In this document: positions 18,517 through 26,660 of the stretch, one piece after another
How the letters are laid out: each line of letters starts with the position of its first letter
Numbering within the stretch: position 1 is the first letter of the stretch
Source: an uncultured Arachnia sp.
GTDB taxonomy: Bacteria; Actinomycetota; Actinomycetes; Propionibacteriales; Propionibacteriaceae
Direction: 5' to 3'
Length of the DNA stretch: 64,000 bases
NCBI GenBank assembly: GCA_947499145.1
Contig: CANMNB010000003.1
Location: forward strand, 1-64,000
Position numbers and translations under genes: made by a program
The notes under the pieces: model-generated
Databases searched by the model: none
What the model was told of the DNA's origin: nothing
What the model saw: the letters and a program-made list of their open reading frames with translations, nothing else

Positions 18517-19377
18517 GTGTCCGCAACCCATCATTCCCAACCTCCACCCCCACCGCCCAGCGCAGACGTCAGCAACACCAACCGGAGTTGGTTTGCCCGT
18601 CACAAGATCCTCACTGCAATTGGTGGGATCCTGCTGCTAGCAATCCTTGCGAATCTTCTAGGGGGAGGCGACAACCCAGAAACCGCCACGCCTGTCGCTG
18701 ACGCAAGCGTCAGCGCTGAAGTGACTCCTGAGGAGTCAGACCCAGAGGCCGTCGAGACGCAGGACGAAGCTGACGGGGATGAGACCCCTGCCGGGGAAGA
18801 AACGTCAGCAGAAGCTCCGGCCGAAGAAGCTACCCCCGAGGAGACCCCTGTTGTAGAGGAGGAGCCATCACAGGAGCCAGCTCCCGAGGCGGCGACGATC
18901 GGCAACGGGGACCATATCGTCGGGTCCGACATAGCTCCCGGCGTCTACCGGGCCGAGGTCGAGGACAGCATTTTCACACTGTGCACGGTGAGCCAATCCA
19001 AGGGTGACGAGATCCTCGACATTCGCAACGCCAACGAAGGCAGCGTGATCTTCACAGTCAAGGAGTCTGATGGCTCTGTAGTCTCGTTCAGCGGATGCGC
19101 GAATATCGGTTTGGCGTCCGAGAATATCCGGGCCAATCCTGACCCCATCACCAACGGTGATTGGCTCGTGGGCCCGGAACTCGCCCCGGGAACCTACCGT
19201 GCCGTGGTGGACACGGATTCAGTGATTGAACTCGGCACGGCCGTTCAGACTGCTGCTGACGGTGACATCATGGACATCCGAAATGCCAACGAGGGCAACG
19301 TCGTGTTCACGGTCAAAGAGTCCGAGGGTGCAGTAGTGAGTTTCTCGGGGTTCAAGGAGATCTCCAGGGAAGGCTGA
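18517..19377 (+). CDS. Membrane-anchored protein with a duplicated C-terminal domain
   Basis: 286 residues from GTG 18517 (GGAAGG upstream); the in-frame ATG at 18412 lacks a ribosome site. Layout: Pro-rich cytosolic head, one transmembrane helix (about 30-48), an acidic Glu/Pro/Ala-rich linker (about 50-120), then two copies of a roughly 70-residue domain. Both copies contain GxxIAPG(V/T)YRA-type and DIRNANEG(S/N)V(I/V)FTVKES segments. The first repeat has two Cys that the second lacks. The repeats should face outside. Base composition is lower in GC than the neighbours. Function unknown. Confidence 0.65.
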   Translation: MSATHHSQPPPPPPSADVSNTNRSWFARHKILTAIGGILLLAILANLLGGGDNPETATPVADASVSAEVTPEESDPEAVETQDEADGDETPAGEETSAEAPAEEATPEETPVVEEEPSQEPAPEAATIGNGDHIVGSDIAPGVYRAEVEDSIFTLCTVSQSKGDEILDIRNANEGSVIFTVKESDGSVVSFSGCANIGLASENIRANPDPITNGDWLVGPELAPGTYRAVVDTDSVIELGTAVQTAADGDIMDIRNANEGNVVFTVKESEGAVVSFSGFKEISREG

Positions 19378-19387
19378 GCCTGGCAGA

Positions 19388-19421
19388 GCGAGGAGGGATG
19401 CAATGGAGCACCCCTCCTCGC
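19388..19421. terminator. Bidirectional terminator hairpin
   Basis: GCGAGGAGGG (19388-19397) pairs with CCCTCCTCGC (19412-19421); TTCCTTT follows on the plus strand. It lies between two convergent genes. Confidence 0.75.
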
Positions 19422-19434
19422 TTCCTTTGCGACT

Positions 19435-20115
19435 TCAGGGAGCCATCTGGTCGAGGTACGGAAACATCGCGCCCATCAGTGCGAAGAAGGCCGCCACCGG
19501 CGCGATCAGACCCAACACGATTCCCGCGATCCCGTAGCCGCGCCCGCGCCGCTGCACGACGGCGACGATGCTGATGATCCAGCCGATGAATCCCATCAGG
19601 GCACCGGCGAGAATCGCCAGGGCAGGGCCCGCCGCCTGCATCATGTACTCCTCAAGCCGGGGGTCGTTGACCAAGTCCTGCTCGTTCATGTCGGTGATGC
19701 TCGGGCCCACCTCCTGGAGGAACTGACCGTAACCGCCGCCGATACTCCAGGCAGCGATGATCATCATCAGGCCCGCCACAACGACGATGCCGAGGCCGAC
19801 GATTCCCAGCGTCTTCGAGCGCTCGGCCGGCATCGGGTCGTCCTGATAGGCGTAGGGCTGCGCGTAGTAGTCGGAATTCGCCGGCGCCTGGTAGGACTGC
19901 TGGCCTTGGCCATACTGGTCGTAGGCGCCCTGGCCGTAGGACTGCTGGCCCTGGCCATACTGGTCGTAGGCGCCCTGGCCGTAGGACTGCTGGCCCTGGC
20001 CCTGCTGGTCGTACGATCCCTGTCCGTAGCTCTGGTACCCCTGTCCGCCCTGCGAGGACGGCCAGTCGGGGCGCTGCGGGTCGCCGGGAGAGTTCGGGGT
20101 GGGCTGGTTGCTCAT
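19435..20115 (-). CDS. DUF4190-like membrane protein with Tyr/Gly/Gln repeats
   Basis: 226 residues. Residues 22-75 are low complexity: three tandem 15-residue units of the form SYGQGAYDQYGQGQQ. Transmembrane segments are at about 102-125, 162-187 and 192-218, and the last two with the RRGRGYGIAGIVLGLI motif resemble DUF4190. The Gly/Tyr/Gln head is cytosolic and probably disordered. AGGAGGT precedes the ATG. Such proteins are common and uncharacterised in actinobacteria. Confidence 0.7.
   Translation of the reverse strand: MSNQPTPNSPGDPQRPDWPSSQGGQGYQSYGQGSYDQQGQGQQSYGQGAYDQYGQGQQSYGQGAYDQYGQGQQSYQAPANSDYYAQPYAYQDDPMPAERSKTLGIVGLGIVVVAGLMMIIAAWSIGGGYGQFLQEVGPSITDMNEQDLVNDPRLEEYMMQAAGPALAILAGALMGFIGWIISIVAVVQRRGRGYGIAGIVLGLIAPVAAFFALMGAMFPYLDQMAP
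19891..20025 (-). repeat. Three 45-bp tandem repeats inside the gene
   Basis: Units 19891-19935, 19936-19980 and 19981-20025. The first two differ at one base; the third is diverged in its last third. The 45-bp length keeps the frame, so copy number can change without breaking the protein. Confidence 0.9.
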
Positions 20116-20174
20116 GATGGGGGGACCTCCTGGTGTGTCGTCCGGTCCATGGTCCCACGTCCGCGGCTGAAGGC

Positions 20175-21665
20175 TCAGCGCTTCCGGTAGAGCTTCTTGG
20201 TCTGGAACACCGGCTCGCTGGTCACCTGCACGCCGAGGTTGCGGAAGATCGTCTCGTCGACGGACCCGAGGATGACGGTGGTATGAACGTCGCAGCCGCG
20301 GAGGTGCTGGAGTTCGTCGAGGGCGCGCCGCGCGAGCTCGTCGGTGGTGGCACTGACCGACAGGGCGATGAGGACCTCGTCGGTGTGCAGGCGAGGGTTC
20401 TTCGAGCCGAGGTGCTGGGTCTTCAGGGTCTGGATGGGCTCGATGGACTCCGATGCCAGCAGCTGCACGGAGTCGTCGATGCCGGCCAGTGCCTTCAGCG
20501 CGTCGAGCAGCATGGCGGAGCTGGCGCCCAGCAAGGGCGACGTCTTGCCCGTGACGATGCGGCCGTCGGGCAGTTCGATCGCGGCCGCAGGTGCCTTGGT
20601 TCTGCGTTCGGTCTCCAGGGCCGGCAGCACGACGGGTCGGTCCTCCTTGGAGATCCCGAGTCGGCTCAGGATCAGGGCGATCCGGTCGGAGACCGTGGGT
20701 TCGAGCTCGTCGCGCTTCTCGTGGACGAGGGCGTGATAGTAGCGCCGGATCACTTCCTGTCTCGACGCCTCACGGCAGACCTCGTCGTCCGAGATGCACA
20801 TCCCCGCCATGTTGACGCCCATGTCCGTCGGGGACTTGTACGGCGAGGATCCCATGATCTGCTCGAACAGGAGCGACAGCACCGGGAAGATCTCGACGTC
20901 GCGGTTGTAGTTGACCACCTGCTCGCCGTAGGCGGCGAGGTGGAAGGGGTCGATCATGTTGACGTCGTCCAGGTCCGCCGTGGCGGCCTCGTAGGCGACG
21001 TTCACCGGGTGATCGAGGGGCAGGTTCCAGATGGGGAACGTCTCATACTTGGCGTAGCCGGAGCTGATGCCGCGCTGGTGGTCGTGGTACAGCTGCGAGA
21101 GGCAGGTGGCCATCTTGCCGCTGCCCGGGCCCGGGGCCGTGACGACTACCAGATCTCGCGTGGTCTCGACGTACTCGTTGCGCCCGTATCCCTGTTCACT
21201 GACGATGAGGTTGACGTCGTTCGGGTAGCCCTTGATCGGGAAGTGCCGATACACCTTGATCCCGAGGCGCTCGAGCTTGCGCTTGAAGGCCCGCGCCTGG
21301 CGGTTGTCCTCCGTCACGTGGGAGATGACCACGGAGCCGACGTGCAGTCCGTAGGAGCGGAACACGTCGATATGGCGAAGGACGTCGGCATCGTAGGGGA
21401 TGCCGACGTCCGAGCGGAGCTTGTTGCGCTGGAGGTCGAGTGCGCTGATCACGATGACGATCTCGACCTCGTCGGCCAGCCGCTCCAGCATCACGATCTT
21501 GTTGTCCGGGGTGAAACCGGGGAGCACTCGCGAGGCGTGGTTGTCGTCGAAGAGCTTTCCACCGAACTCGAGGTACAGCTTGCCGCCGAACTGCCGCCGC
21601 CGGGCGTCGATGTGGTCAGCCTGCAGCTCCAGATACTTCTCGCGGTCGAATCCCGGTCTCCTCAT
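20175..21665 (-). CDS. DUF1846 (UPF0371) family protein
   Basis: 496 residues, full length for DUF1846. It has the characteristic start [30 protein letters not shown] and a [10 protein letters not shown] loop near residue 180 that may bind phosphate or nucleotide. A structure exists for a homologue, but no activity is established. The start is fixed by family alignment, so the 50-bp overlap with the upstream ATPase gene appears real. Cytosolic. Confidence 0.85.
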   Translation of the reverse strand: MRRPGFDREKYLELQADHIDARRRQFGGKLYLEFGGKLFDDNHASRVLPGFTPDNKIVMLERLADEVEIVIVISALDLQRNKLRSDVGIPYDADVLRHIDVFRSYGLHVGSVVISHVTEDNRQARAFKRKLERLGIKVYRHFPIKGYPNDVNLIVSEQGYGRNEYVETTRDLVVVTAPGPGSGKMATCLSQLYHDHQRGISSGYAKYETFPIWNLPLDHPVNVAYEAATADLDDVNMIDPFHLAAYGEQVVNYNRDVEIFPVLSLLFEQIMGSSPYKSPTDMGVNMAGMCISDDEVCREASRQEVIRRYYHALVHEKRDELEPTVSDRIALILSRLGISKEDRPVVLPALETERRTKAPAAAIELPDGRIVTGKTSPLLGASSAMLLDALKALAGIDDSVQLLASESIEPIQTLKTQHLGSKNPRLHTDEVLIALSVSATTDELARRALDELQHLRGCDVHTTVILGSVDETIFRNLGVQVTSEPVFQTKKLYRKR

Positions 21666-23571
21666 GCACCCCGCCTTCCCCCCGGGATCCTAGCTTGTCC
21701 GACCGGAGCGTGGCGGGGCGCCTCAGCAGGCGCATCGCATTGACGATGACCACCAGGACCGACGCCTCGTGCACGAGCATGCCGACGCTCATGGTCACCC
21801 CACCTGCGAAGACGCCCGCCAGCAGGAGGGCCACCGTCACCAGGGCGATGCCGATGTTCTGCCGCATGACCCGGACGGTGCGCCGGGCGAGTCCGAGAGC
21901 CTCGGGCAAGCGGTCGAGTCGGTCGCTCATGAGCGCGATGTCGGCGGTTTCGATGGCCACGGCGCTCCCCGCGGCCCCCATGGCGACGCCAATGTCGGCC
22001 GTCGCCAGCGCCGGGGCATCGTTCACCCCATCTCCCACCATGGCCACGGTGTGGCCGGAGTTCTGCAGGCGCTTGATGGCATCCAGCTTGTCCTCCGGCA
22101 GGAGCTGCGCGCGCACCGTGTCGATGCCCACCGCCTGGGCGACGGCCTCCGCGACTGCCTGACGGTCACCGGTCAGCATCACGGTCTCCCGGATCCCGAT
22201 GCGACGGAGCCGTTCCACCATGGACCGAGCCTCGGGACGAATGGCGTCGGCCACCGCGACGACACCGATCACGGCGCCGGCGACGACCACGGCCATGGGC
22301 GTGCGACCCTGGTCGGCGAGGTCGCGCATGGCGGCCTCCACCTGGTCCCGGGTGGCGAGATCGCCCGCGAGCCGGTCGACCAGTCCGAGGTTGCCCACAC
22401 CGACGGTCACGCCGTCGATGGTGGCGGTGATGCCTTCACCGAGGTGTGCCTCGGTTTCCTCCGGCAGTGTCCCGAGCCGGATGCCGTCCTCGCGGGCCGC
22501 GGAAACGATCGGTGCTGCCAGCGGATGGTCGCTGGAAGCCTCCGCGCGGGCGGCCCAGCCGAGCACCTCACGGCGCGAGCGGCCGTCGAAGGGCAGCACA
22601 TCGGTCAGTTCCGGCCGTCCCTCGGTGAGGGTGCCGGTCTTGTCCAGGGCGACGGTGTCGACCCGCGCGGCCGTTTCGAGGTACTCCCCGCCCTTGACCA
22701 GGATGCCATCGCGGGCACCGCGACCCACCCCGGCGACGATCGCGACCGGGATGGAGATGACCAGCGCGCCCGGGCATCCGATCACCAGCAGCGTCAGGGC
22801 GAGGACGACGTCGCCCGTCACCAGACCGGTGATCAGGGCCAGCAGGATGATGGCCGGGGTGTACCAGCGGGAGAAGCGGTCCATGAACACCTGGGTGGGC
22901 GCCTTGGCGTCCTGCGCCTCCTCGACCCGGTGGATGATCCGCGCCAGCGTGGTGTCCTGCGCAACCCGCTCGGCGCGCACCTGCAGCGTCCCCGCAGTGG
23001 CAATCGTCCCGGCGAAGACGGCGTCGCCCTCGCGCTTGGTGGCCGGCAAGGATTCACCCGTGATCGACGCCTCGTCGATGCTGCCGGTGCCCCGGCTGAC
23101 GACGCCGTCGACGGGCACCTTCATGCCCGTCTTCACCAGAACGACGTCATCGACGGCCACCTGGGACGCCGGGACCCGGACCTGCTCCCCGTCCCGGAGG
23201 AGGAGCGCCTCGTCGGGGGCGGTGGCGAGCAGTTCGGCCAGTGCCGAGCGGGTCTTCGACAGGGTCGCCTGTTCGAGGGCGTGCCCGACGGTGAACAGGA
23301 AGGTGACGGCCGCAGCCTCCCAGTAGTTCTGCACCAGGATCGCGCCGACGCTCGCCACGGTGACCAGCAGGTCGATGCCCACGATCCGGTTGGCCAGCGC
23401 GCGGATCGCGGCGACTGCGATGGGCCAACCCGCGATGATCGAGGCGGCCACCATGGCGATGTCCGCGGCCAGTGCCCAACCGAGGGCCCCGAGCAGCCAG
23501 GACAGCGCAATGGTGGCCCCGGCGAGGGCTGGACGCCCCCACCGGTGCCGGAGTGTCTGGAGCCTCGTCAT
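21616..23571 (-). CDS. Heavy-metal P1B-type ATPase
   Basis: 651 residues, inner-membrane metal exporter. Seen: TGES in the actuator domain (171-174), DKTGT with phosphorylated D310, [10 protein letters not shown] hinge, and the transmembrane metal motif CPG (C266-P267-G268) instead of CPC. There is no N-terminal HMA domain; a separate HMA protein precedes it with a 1-bp TGATG overlap. CPC normally marks Cu/Zn/Cd pumps, so the ion is uncertain. The last about 17 codons overlap DUF1846. The operon is divergent from a Crp/Fnr regulator. Confidence 0.9.
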   Translation of the reverse strand: MTRLQTLRHRWGRPALAGATIALSWLLGALGWALAADIAMVAASIIAGWPIAVAAIRALANRIVGIDLLVTVASVGAILVQNYWEAAAVTFLFTVGHALEQATLSKTRSALAELLATAPDEALLLRDGEQVRVPASQVAVDDVVLVKTGMKVPVDGVVSRGTGSIDEASITGESLPATKREGDAVFAGTIATAGTLQVRAERVAQDTTLARIIHRVEEAQDAKAPTQVFMDRFSRWYTPAIILLALITGLVTGDVVLALTLLVIGCPGALVISIPVAIVAGVGRGARDGILVKGGEYLETAARVDTVALDKTGTLTEGRPELTDVLPFDGRSRREVLGWAARAEASSDHPLAAPIVSAAREDGIRLGTLPEETEAHLGEGITATIDGVTVGVGNLGLVDRLAGDLATRDQVEAAMRDLADQGRTPMAVVVAGAVIGVVAVADAIRPEARSMVERLRRIGIRETVMLTGDRQAVAEAVAQAVGIDTVRAQLLPEDKLDAIKRLQNSGHTVAMVGDGVNDAPALATADIGVAMGAAGSAVAIETADIALMSDRLDRLPEALGLARRTVRVMRQNIGIALVTVALLLAGVFAGGVTMSVGMLVHEASVLVVIVNAMRLLRRPATLRSDKLGSRGEGGVHEETGIRPREVSGAAG

Positions 23572-23798
23572 CAGAACGCCACCACCTTCGACTGGTAACC
23601 CGCGCGAGCAACAGCCGCCACGAGGTCGTCGGGTGTGGTGCGCTGGGCGTCGTGATCGACCTCGATGCGGCTCGTCGCGAAGTGGACCGTGACGTCGGAG
23701 ACGCCGTCCAGCTTGCCGACCTGCTTCTCGATCTTGGCGACGCAGGACGGGCAGCTGAAGCCTTCGGCGCGGAGCAGCGTGTGAGTGGTGTCAGACAT
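23571..23798 (-). CDS. HMA-domain metallochaperone
   Basis: 75 residues: one ferredoxin-like HMA domain with GFSCPSC, C16 and C19 being the metal ligands. It probably delivers a soft metal ion (Cu(I) or Zn/Cd) to the adjacent ATPase, which lacks its own HMA domain. First gene of the operon; stop and next start overlap as TGATG. Confidence 0.9.
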   Translation of the reverse strand: MSDTTHTLLRAEGFSCPSCVAKIEKQVGKLDGVSDVTVHFATSRIEVDHDAQRTTPDDLVAAVARAGYQSKVVAF

Positions 23799-23850
23799 GT
23801 CTGGACCCTTCCGTGGTGGTGCCGGAGGCCTCTCCCCCAGCTCGTGGTCC

Positions 23851-23867
23851 CGACGTTACGGACGTCG
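23851..23867. promoter_or_regulatory. Second inverted repeat in the divergent promoter region
   Basis: CGACGT-TACGG-ACGTCG, 6+5+6 inverted repeat. It may be a second operator; no known motif match. Confidence 0.3.
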
Positions 23868-23880
23868 CGGGAGGTGCGCC

Positions 23881-23894
23881 TTGACGCACGTCAA
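23881..23894. promoter_or_regulatory. Crp/Fnr-type operator
   Basis: TTGAC-GCAC-GTCAA is a perfect palindrome with the FNR/DNR-type TTGAY-N4-RTCAA form, placed between the HMA/ATPase operon and the divergent Crp/Fnr gene. Likely bound by that regulator. Confidence 0.65.
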
Positions 23895-23933
23895 GTCACC
23901 CGGGATGCTGGAAGACACCATCGAAGGGACGCC

Positions 23934-24626
23934 ATGCTCGACCTGCCGGTCATCCAGCCGCACGCCTCGTGCGTCACCCTGGTGCCACTCTTCAGGCGCC
24001 TCTCCCCCGACCTCCAACGGATGGTTGGTTCGCTCGCGACGCCCACGCGACTCGCCAGGGGCGAACTCCTCCACGCAGCCGGCGACGACGTCGGGCACCT
24101 CTTCGTGGTCCACCGCGGGAGGGTGAAACTGGTCCGCAGTACCGCCGAGGGGACGCAGCGGGTCCTGCGCGTGGCGGAGACCGGTGATGTCGTGGGAGAG
24201 CACGCCCTCCTGACAGGTGAGCGTCCGGGCTACTTCGTGGAGGCACTCGAGGACGCGTCGCTCTGCACGTTCTCGCATGCCGACCTGGCCGAGCTACTGG
24301 GCCGTTACCCCACCGTGGCCATCGAACTGCTGCGCATCCTCAGCTCGCGACTCGACGAGGCCGAACAGGCCCTGACCCGTGCCGCCGTCGATGTCCCCGT
24401 CCGGCTGGCGAACCACCTACTGGACCTGCCCACCCTCCGAGGGGAGGACGGTCTGGCGGTGCAGTGGTCGATGTCGAAGAAAGACACCGCCTCCTACCTG
24501 GGCACCACCCCGGAGTCCCTCAGCCGCGCCCTGTCGAAGCTGCAGAGGCACGGCCTGGTGCGCTCCGAGCGCGGCACGACCTACCTGGTCGACATCGATG
24601 GCCTGGAGCGGTTGGCCTCAGGCTGA
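23934..24626 (+). CDS. Crp/Fnr-family transcriptional regulator
   Basis: 230 residues from ATG 23934. N-terminal cyclic-nucleotide-type beta barrel (about 15-130), dimer helix, then a winged helix with KKDTASYLGTTPESLSRALSKLQRHGLV. The N-terminal Cys cluster of FNR is not present (Cys13 plus one barrel Cys only), so it is not an obvious [4Fe-4S] sensor. The recognition helix TPESLSRALS resembles FNR/DNR, in line with the TTGAC-N4-GTCAA site upstream. Probable local regulator of the metal ATPase operon. Confidence 0.85.
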   Translation: MLDLPVIQPHASCVTLVPLFRRLSPDLQRMVGSLATPTRLARGELLHAAGDDVGHLFVVHRGRVKLVRSTAEGTQRVLRVAETGDVVGEHALLTGERPGYFVEALEDASLCTFSHADLAELLGRYPTVAIELLRILSSRLDEAEQALTRAAVDVPVRLANHLLDLPTLRGEDGLAVQWSMSKKDTASYLGTTPESLSRALSKLQRHGLVRSERGTTYLVDIDGLERLASG

Positions 24627-24734
24627 ACGCAGCGCGTCGGCGAACCATCCGGTGATCGTGCTCGGGTGCGTGATGTCGGTGCCCACGACGACGCCGTGTG
24701 CACCGACGCGGATGGCCTCAGCGGCCTGAGGAGG
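24618..24734 (-). pseudogene. nanE: 3' remnant of N-acetylmannosamine-6-P epimerase (NanE)
   Basis: About 38 codons ending at TGA 24618-24620 read PPQAAEAIRVGAHGVVVG followed by TDITHPSTITGWF, matching the C-terminal TIM-barrel strands of NanE. The rest of the gene (normally about 230 codons) is gone. It overlaps the Crp/Fnr stop codon on the opposite strand. Confidence 0.6.
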
Positions 24735-24846
24735 ATGACGCCTTCCACCGCCGGCTGCTGCGGCCGCTCGGGAACGAGCTCCATCGACAGCTATTCACCG
24801 CGTTCTGGGAGATCCACACCAACGTGGTCCCGCTGCTGGGGATCCC
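24728..24846 (+). pseudogene. Fragment of a GntR-family regulator (FCD domain)
   Basis: About 40 codons read EEDDAFHRRLLRPLGNELHR followed by QLFTAFWEIHTN, the helix pair found in FCD ligand domains of FadR/NanR-type GntR regulators. There is no start, no HTH and no proper end. Its antisense strand encodes the end of yggS. Next to the nanE remnant, this suggests a lost nan locus. Confidence 0.6.
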
Positions 24847-25570
24847 ACGCAGTGACTGCACCGGGCCAGTAGTCGTTGGGGTCCAGCCTTGCGCCGAAAA
24901 TCGCCTGACCGACACGCACGCATGTCGAGCCGTGCTCGATGGCGAGCTCGAAGTCGCCACTCATCCCCATCGACAGCTCGGCCCAGCCGCCACCGTCACG
25001 GTCCTGCAGTCCACGCTGCACCTGCTGCATGCTGCGGAAGCACTCGGCCACACGCACGTGATCCGAACTGAAGATGGCGAGCGTCATCAGTCCCCTCACG
25101 TCGAGCGCATCGAAGGCGGCGAGTTCGGCGGTGAAGTCGGCGACGGCCTCCGGGTCCAGTCCGAACTTCTGCGGCTCCCCGGAGGAGTTGACCTGGACCA
25201 GGACCTCCATGCGCCGTCCCTCGGCCTGCAGCCGCTTGTCCAACTCCCTGGCGACCTTGAGCGAGTCCAGCGCCTGGAACTCGGTGGCAAAGCGCGCCAC
25301 GTACTTGGCCTTGTTGGTCTGGAGGTGTCCGATGACAGCCCACTCGATGTCGAGATCGGCCAGAGCCTCGGCCTTCTCCATGGCCTCCTGCACCTTGTTC
25401 TCGCCGAAACGTCGGTACCCCAGCGCGTGCACGCGGGCGACGTCGGCAGGCGGCTTGGTCTTGGACACCGGCAACAGGCGGATCTCCGACGGGTCGCGCC
25501 CGGCCGCGGTGGCCGCCACTCGGATCCGCTCCTCGACGGCGGTCAGGTTCGACGCCAGTGTGTCGCTCAT
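24791..25570 (-). CDS. PLP homeostasis protein (YggS family) with altered C-terminus
   Basis: 259 residues from ATG 25570. A single-domain alanine-racemase-fold protein that binds pyridoxal phosphate and buffers it. Seen: LLPVSKTKP with the PLP lysine (about residue 37), GENKVQEAMEK, WAVIGHLQTNKAKYVARF, MGMSGDFELAIEHGSTCVRVGQAIFGAR. Homologues end soon after FGAR; here about 20 extra residues after DYWPG come from DNA antisense to the GntR fragment. The fold should be unaffected. Confidence 0.9.
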   Translation of the reverse strand: MSDTLASNLTAVEERIRVAATAAGRDPSEIRLLPVSKTKPPADVARVHALGYRRFGENKVQEAMEKAEALADLDIEWAVIGHLQTNKAKYVARFATEFQALDSLKVARELDKRLQAEGRRMEVLVQVNSSGEPQKFGLDPEAVADFTAELAAFDALDVRGLMTLAIFSSDHVRVAECFRSMQQVQRGLQDRDGGGWAELSMGMSGDFELAIEHGSTCVRVGQAIFGARLDPNDYWPGAVTAWDPQQRDHVGVDLPERGE

Positions 25571-25627
25571 GGCTTCATGACTACACCACGTGGAGTGGTC
25601 TCCCTCCCCATGCCCGCGGATTCGGTC

Positions 25628-25633
25628 TAGGCT
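25628..25633 (+). promoter_or_regulatory. -10 box of a leaderless promoter
   Basis: TAGGCT ends 7 bp before ATG 25641, and no Shine-Dalgarno is present. Confidence 0.5.
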
Positions 25634-25640
25634 TCGAGAC

Positions 25641-25994
25641 ATGTCGCAGAACCCGATGAACCGCCAGGGCCACAACCCCCTCGACCGCGAGGAGATGGAG
25701 TCGGTCTTGGCCGCGCGGCAGGAGATGGGCGCGGAGATGGAACCCGCACTCGTCGACTCGTTCGCCGAGAAGATCCTGGCGGAGGTCCGTCGCCAGGCCG
25801 AGGCTGAGCGGGGCGTGGAGCAGCAGAAGAACGACAGCAACGGCACCCAACTGGCGCTCGGCATCGTCTCGCTTGCGCTGGCCATCCCGCTGACGGCGAT
25901 CGCCTCCGGCGCGGGAACGTTCATGATGATCCTCGTGTGGCTGGGCATCGTGGCCGTGAACCTGGCCTTCGCCTGGAGTCGCCACCGGGGCTGA
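25641..25994 (+). CDS. Small conserved membrane protein
   Basis: 117 residues: a charged, helical cytosolic head (about 1-65, DREEMESVLAARQEMGAEME) and two transmembrane helices (about 72-90 and 94-112). This looks like the actinobacterial small two-helix proteins of unknown function. It is divergent from yggS and followed after 39 bp by a CDF transporter. Confidence 0.65.
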   Translation: MSQNPMNRQGHNPLDREEMESVLAARQEMGAEMEPALVDSFAEKILAEVRRQAEAERGVEQQKNDSNGTQLALGIVSLALAIPLTAIASGAGTFMMILVWLGIVAVNLAFAWSRHRG

Positions 25995-26033
25995 CGTCGC
26001 CCACCGGGGCCTGACGTGCCAGACTTCGGTGCC

Positions 26034-26660
26034 ATGAATCAGCACTCCCCCGAGACTGTCTCCCGGCTCAATCGGACCGTCGGTCTCGTCGCCGCCCTGA
26101 ACTTCGGGTACTTCTGGATCGAGATCACGGTCGCGCTCCTGATCGGCTCGGTGGCGCTGTTCGCGGACTCCGTCGACTTCCTCGAGGACACCGCCGTCAA
26201 CCTGCTGATCCTGCTGGGTCTGAGCTGGTCGGTGCGTGCCCGGGCGAAGCTCGGCAAGGTACTGGCGTTGGTCATCCTGCTGCCCGCGATCGCTGCTCTC
26301 GCACAGGCCGTGAACAAGTTCACCGACCCCACTCCCCCGGACCCCATGTCACTCATCGTGACCGCCGGTGGCGCGATCGTCGTGAACACGATCTGCGCCC
26401 TCATCCTGGCCCGGTACCAGGACCACGTGGGAGCCATGTCGAAGGCGGCCTACCTCGCCGCTCGCAACGACGTGATCGCCAACGCGGCCATCATCGTCGC
26501 AGGAGTAGTGATGGTCTGGTGGATCTCGGGCTGGCCGGACATCGTCGTCGGCCTCGGCATTCTGGCACTCAACCTGCACGCCGCCAAGGAGGTCTGGGAG
26601 GCCGCCACCGAGGAGGAGCTGGTCGAGCACGCCCTGGCTGGAGAGTTCGATGAGGACTGA
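26034..26660 (+). CDS. Cation diffusion facilitator (CDF) family transporter
   Basis: 208 residues, about six transmembrane helices. The helix-2 metal motif reads FADSVDFLEDTAVN and helix 5 has AARNDVIANA, equivalent to the HxxxD/DxxxD pairs of CDF zinc/cobalt/iron exporters. The cytosolic C-terminal metallochaperone-like domain is missing, so this is a short CDF. It overlaps the amidohydrolase gene by 11 bp. Confidence 0.8.
   Translation: MNQHSPETVSRLNRTVGLVAALNFGYFWIEITVALLIGSVALFADSVDFLEDTAVNLLILLGLSWSVRARAKLGKVLALVILLPAIAALAQAVNKFTDPTPPDPMSLIVTAGGAIVVNTICALILARYQDHVGAMSKAAYLAARNDVIANAAIIVAGVVMVWWISGWPDIVVGLGILALNLHAAKEVWEAATEEELVEHALAGEFDED

Noticed and set aside
19891-20025. CRISPR-like repeat array
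   Set aside because: The 45-bp units are directly contiguous, have no spacers, and are in frame within a coding gene.
20133-21743. 536-codon plus-strand frame antisense to DUF1846
   Set aside because: Composition is typical of an antisense shadow, while the minus strand matches a full DUF1846 family protein.
24698-25630. 310-codon plus-strand frame
   Set aside because: Only about 40 codons near its start match a GntR FCD domain; the rest is antisense to yggS. Reported as a fragment only.
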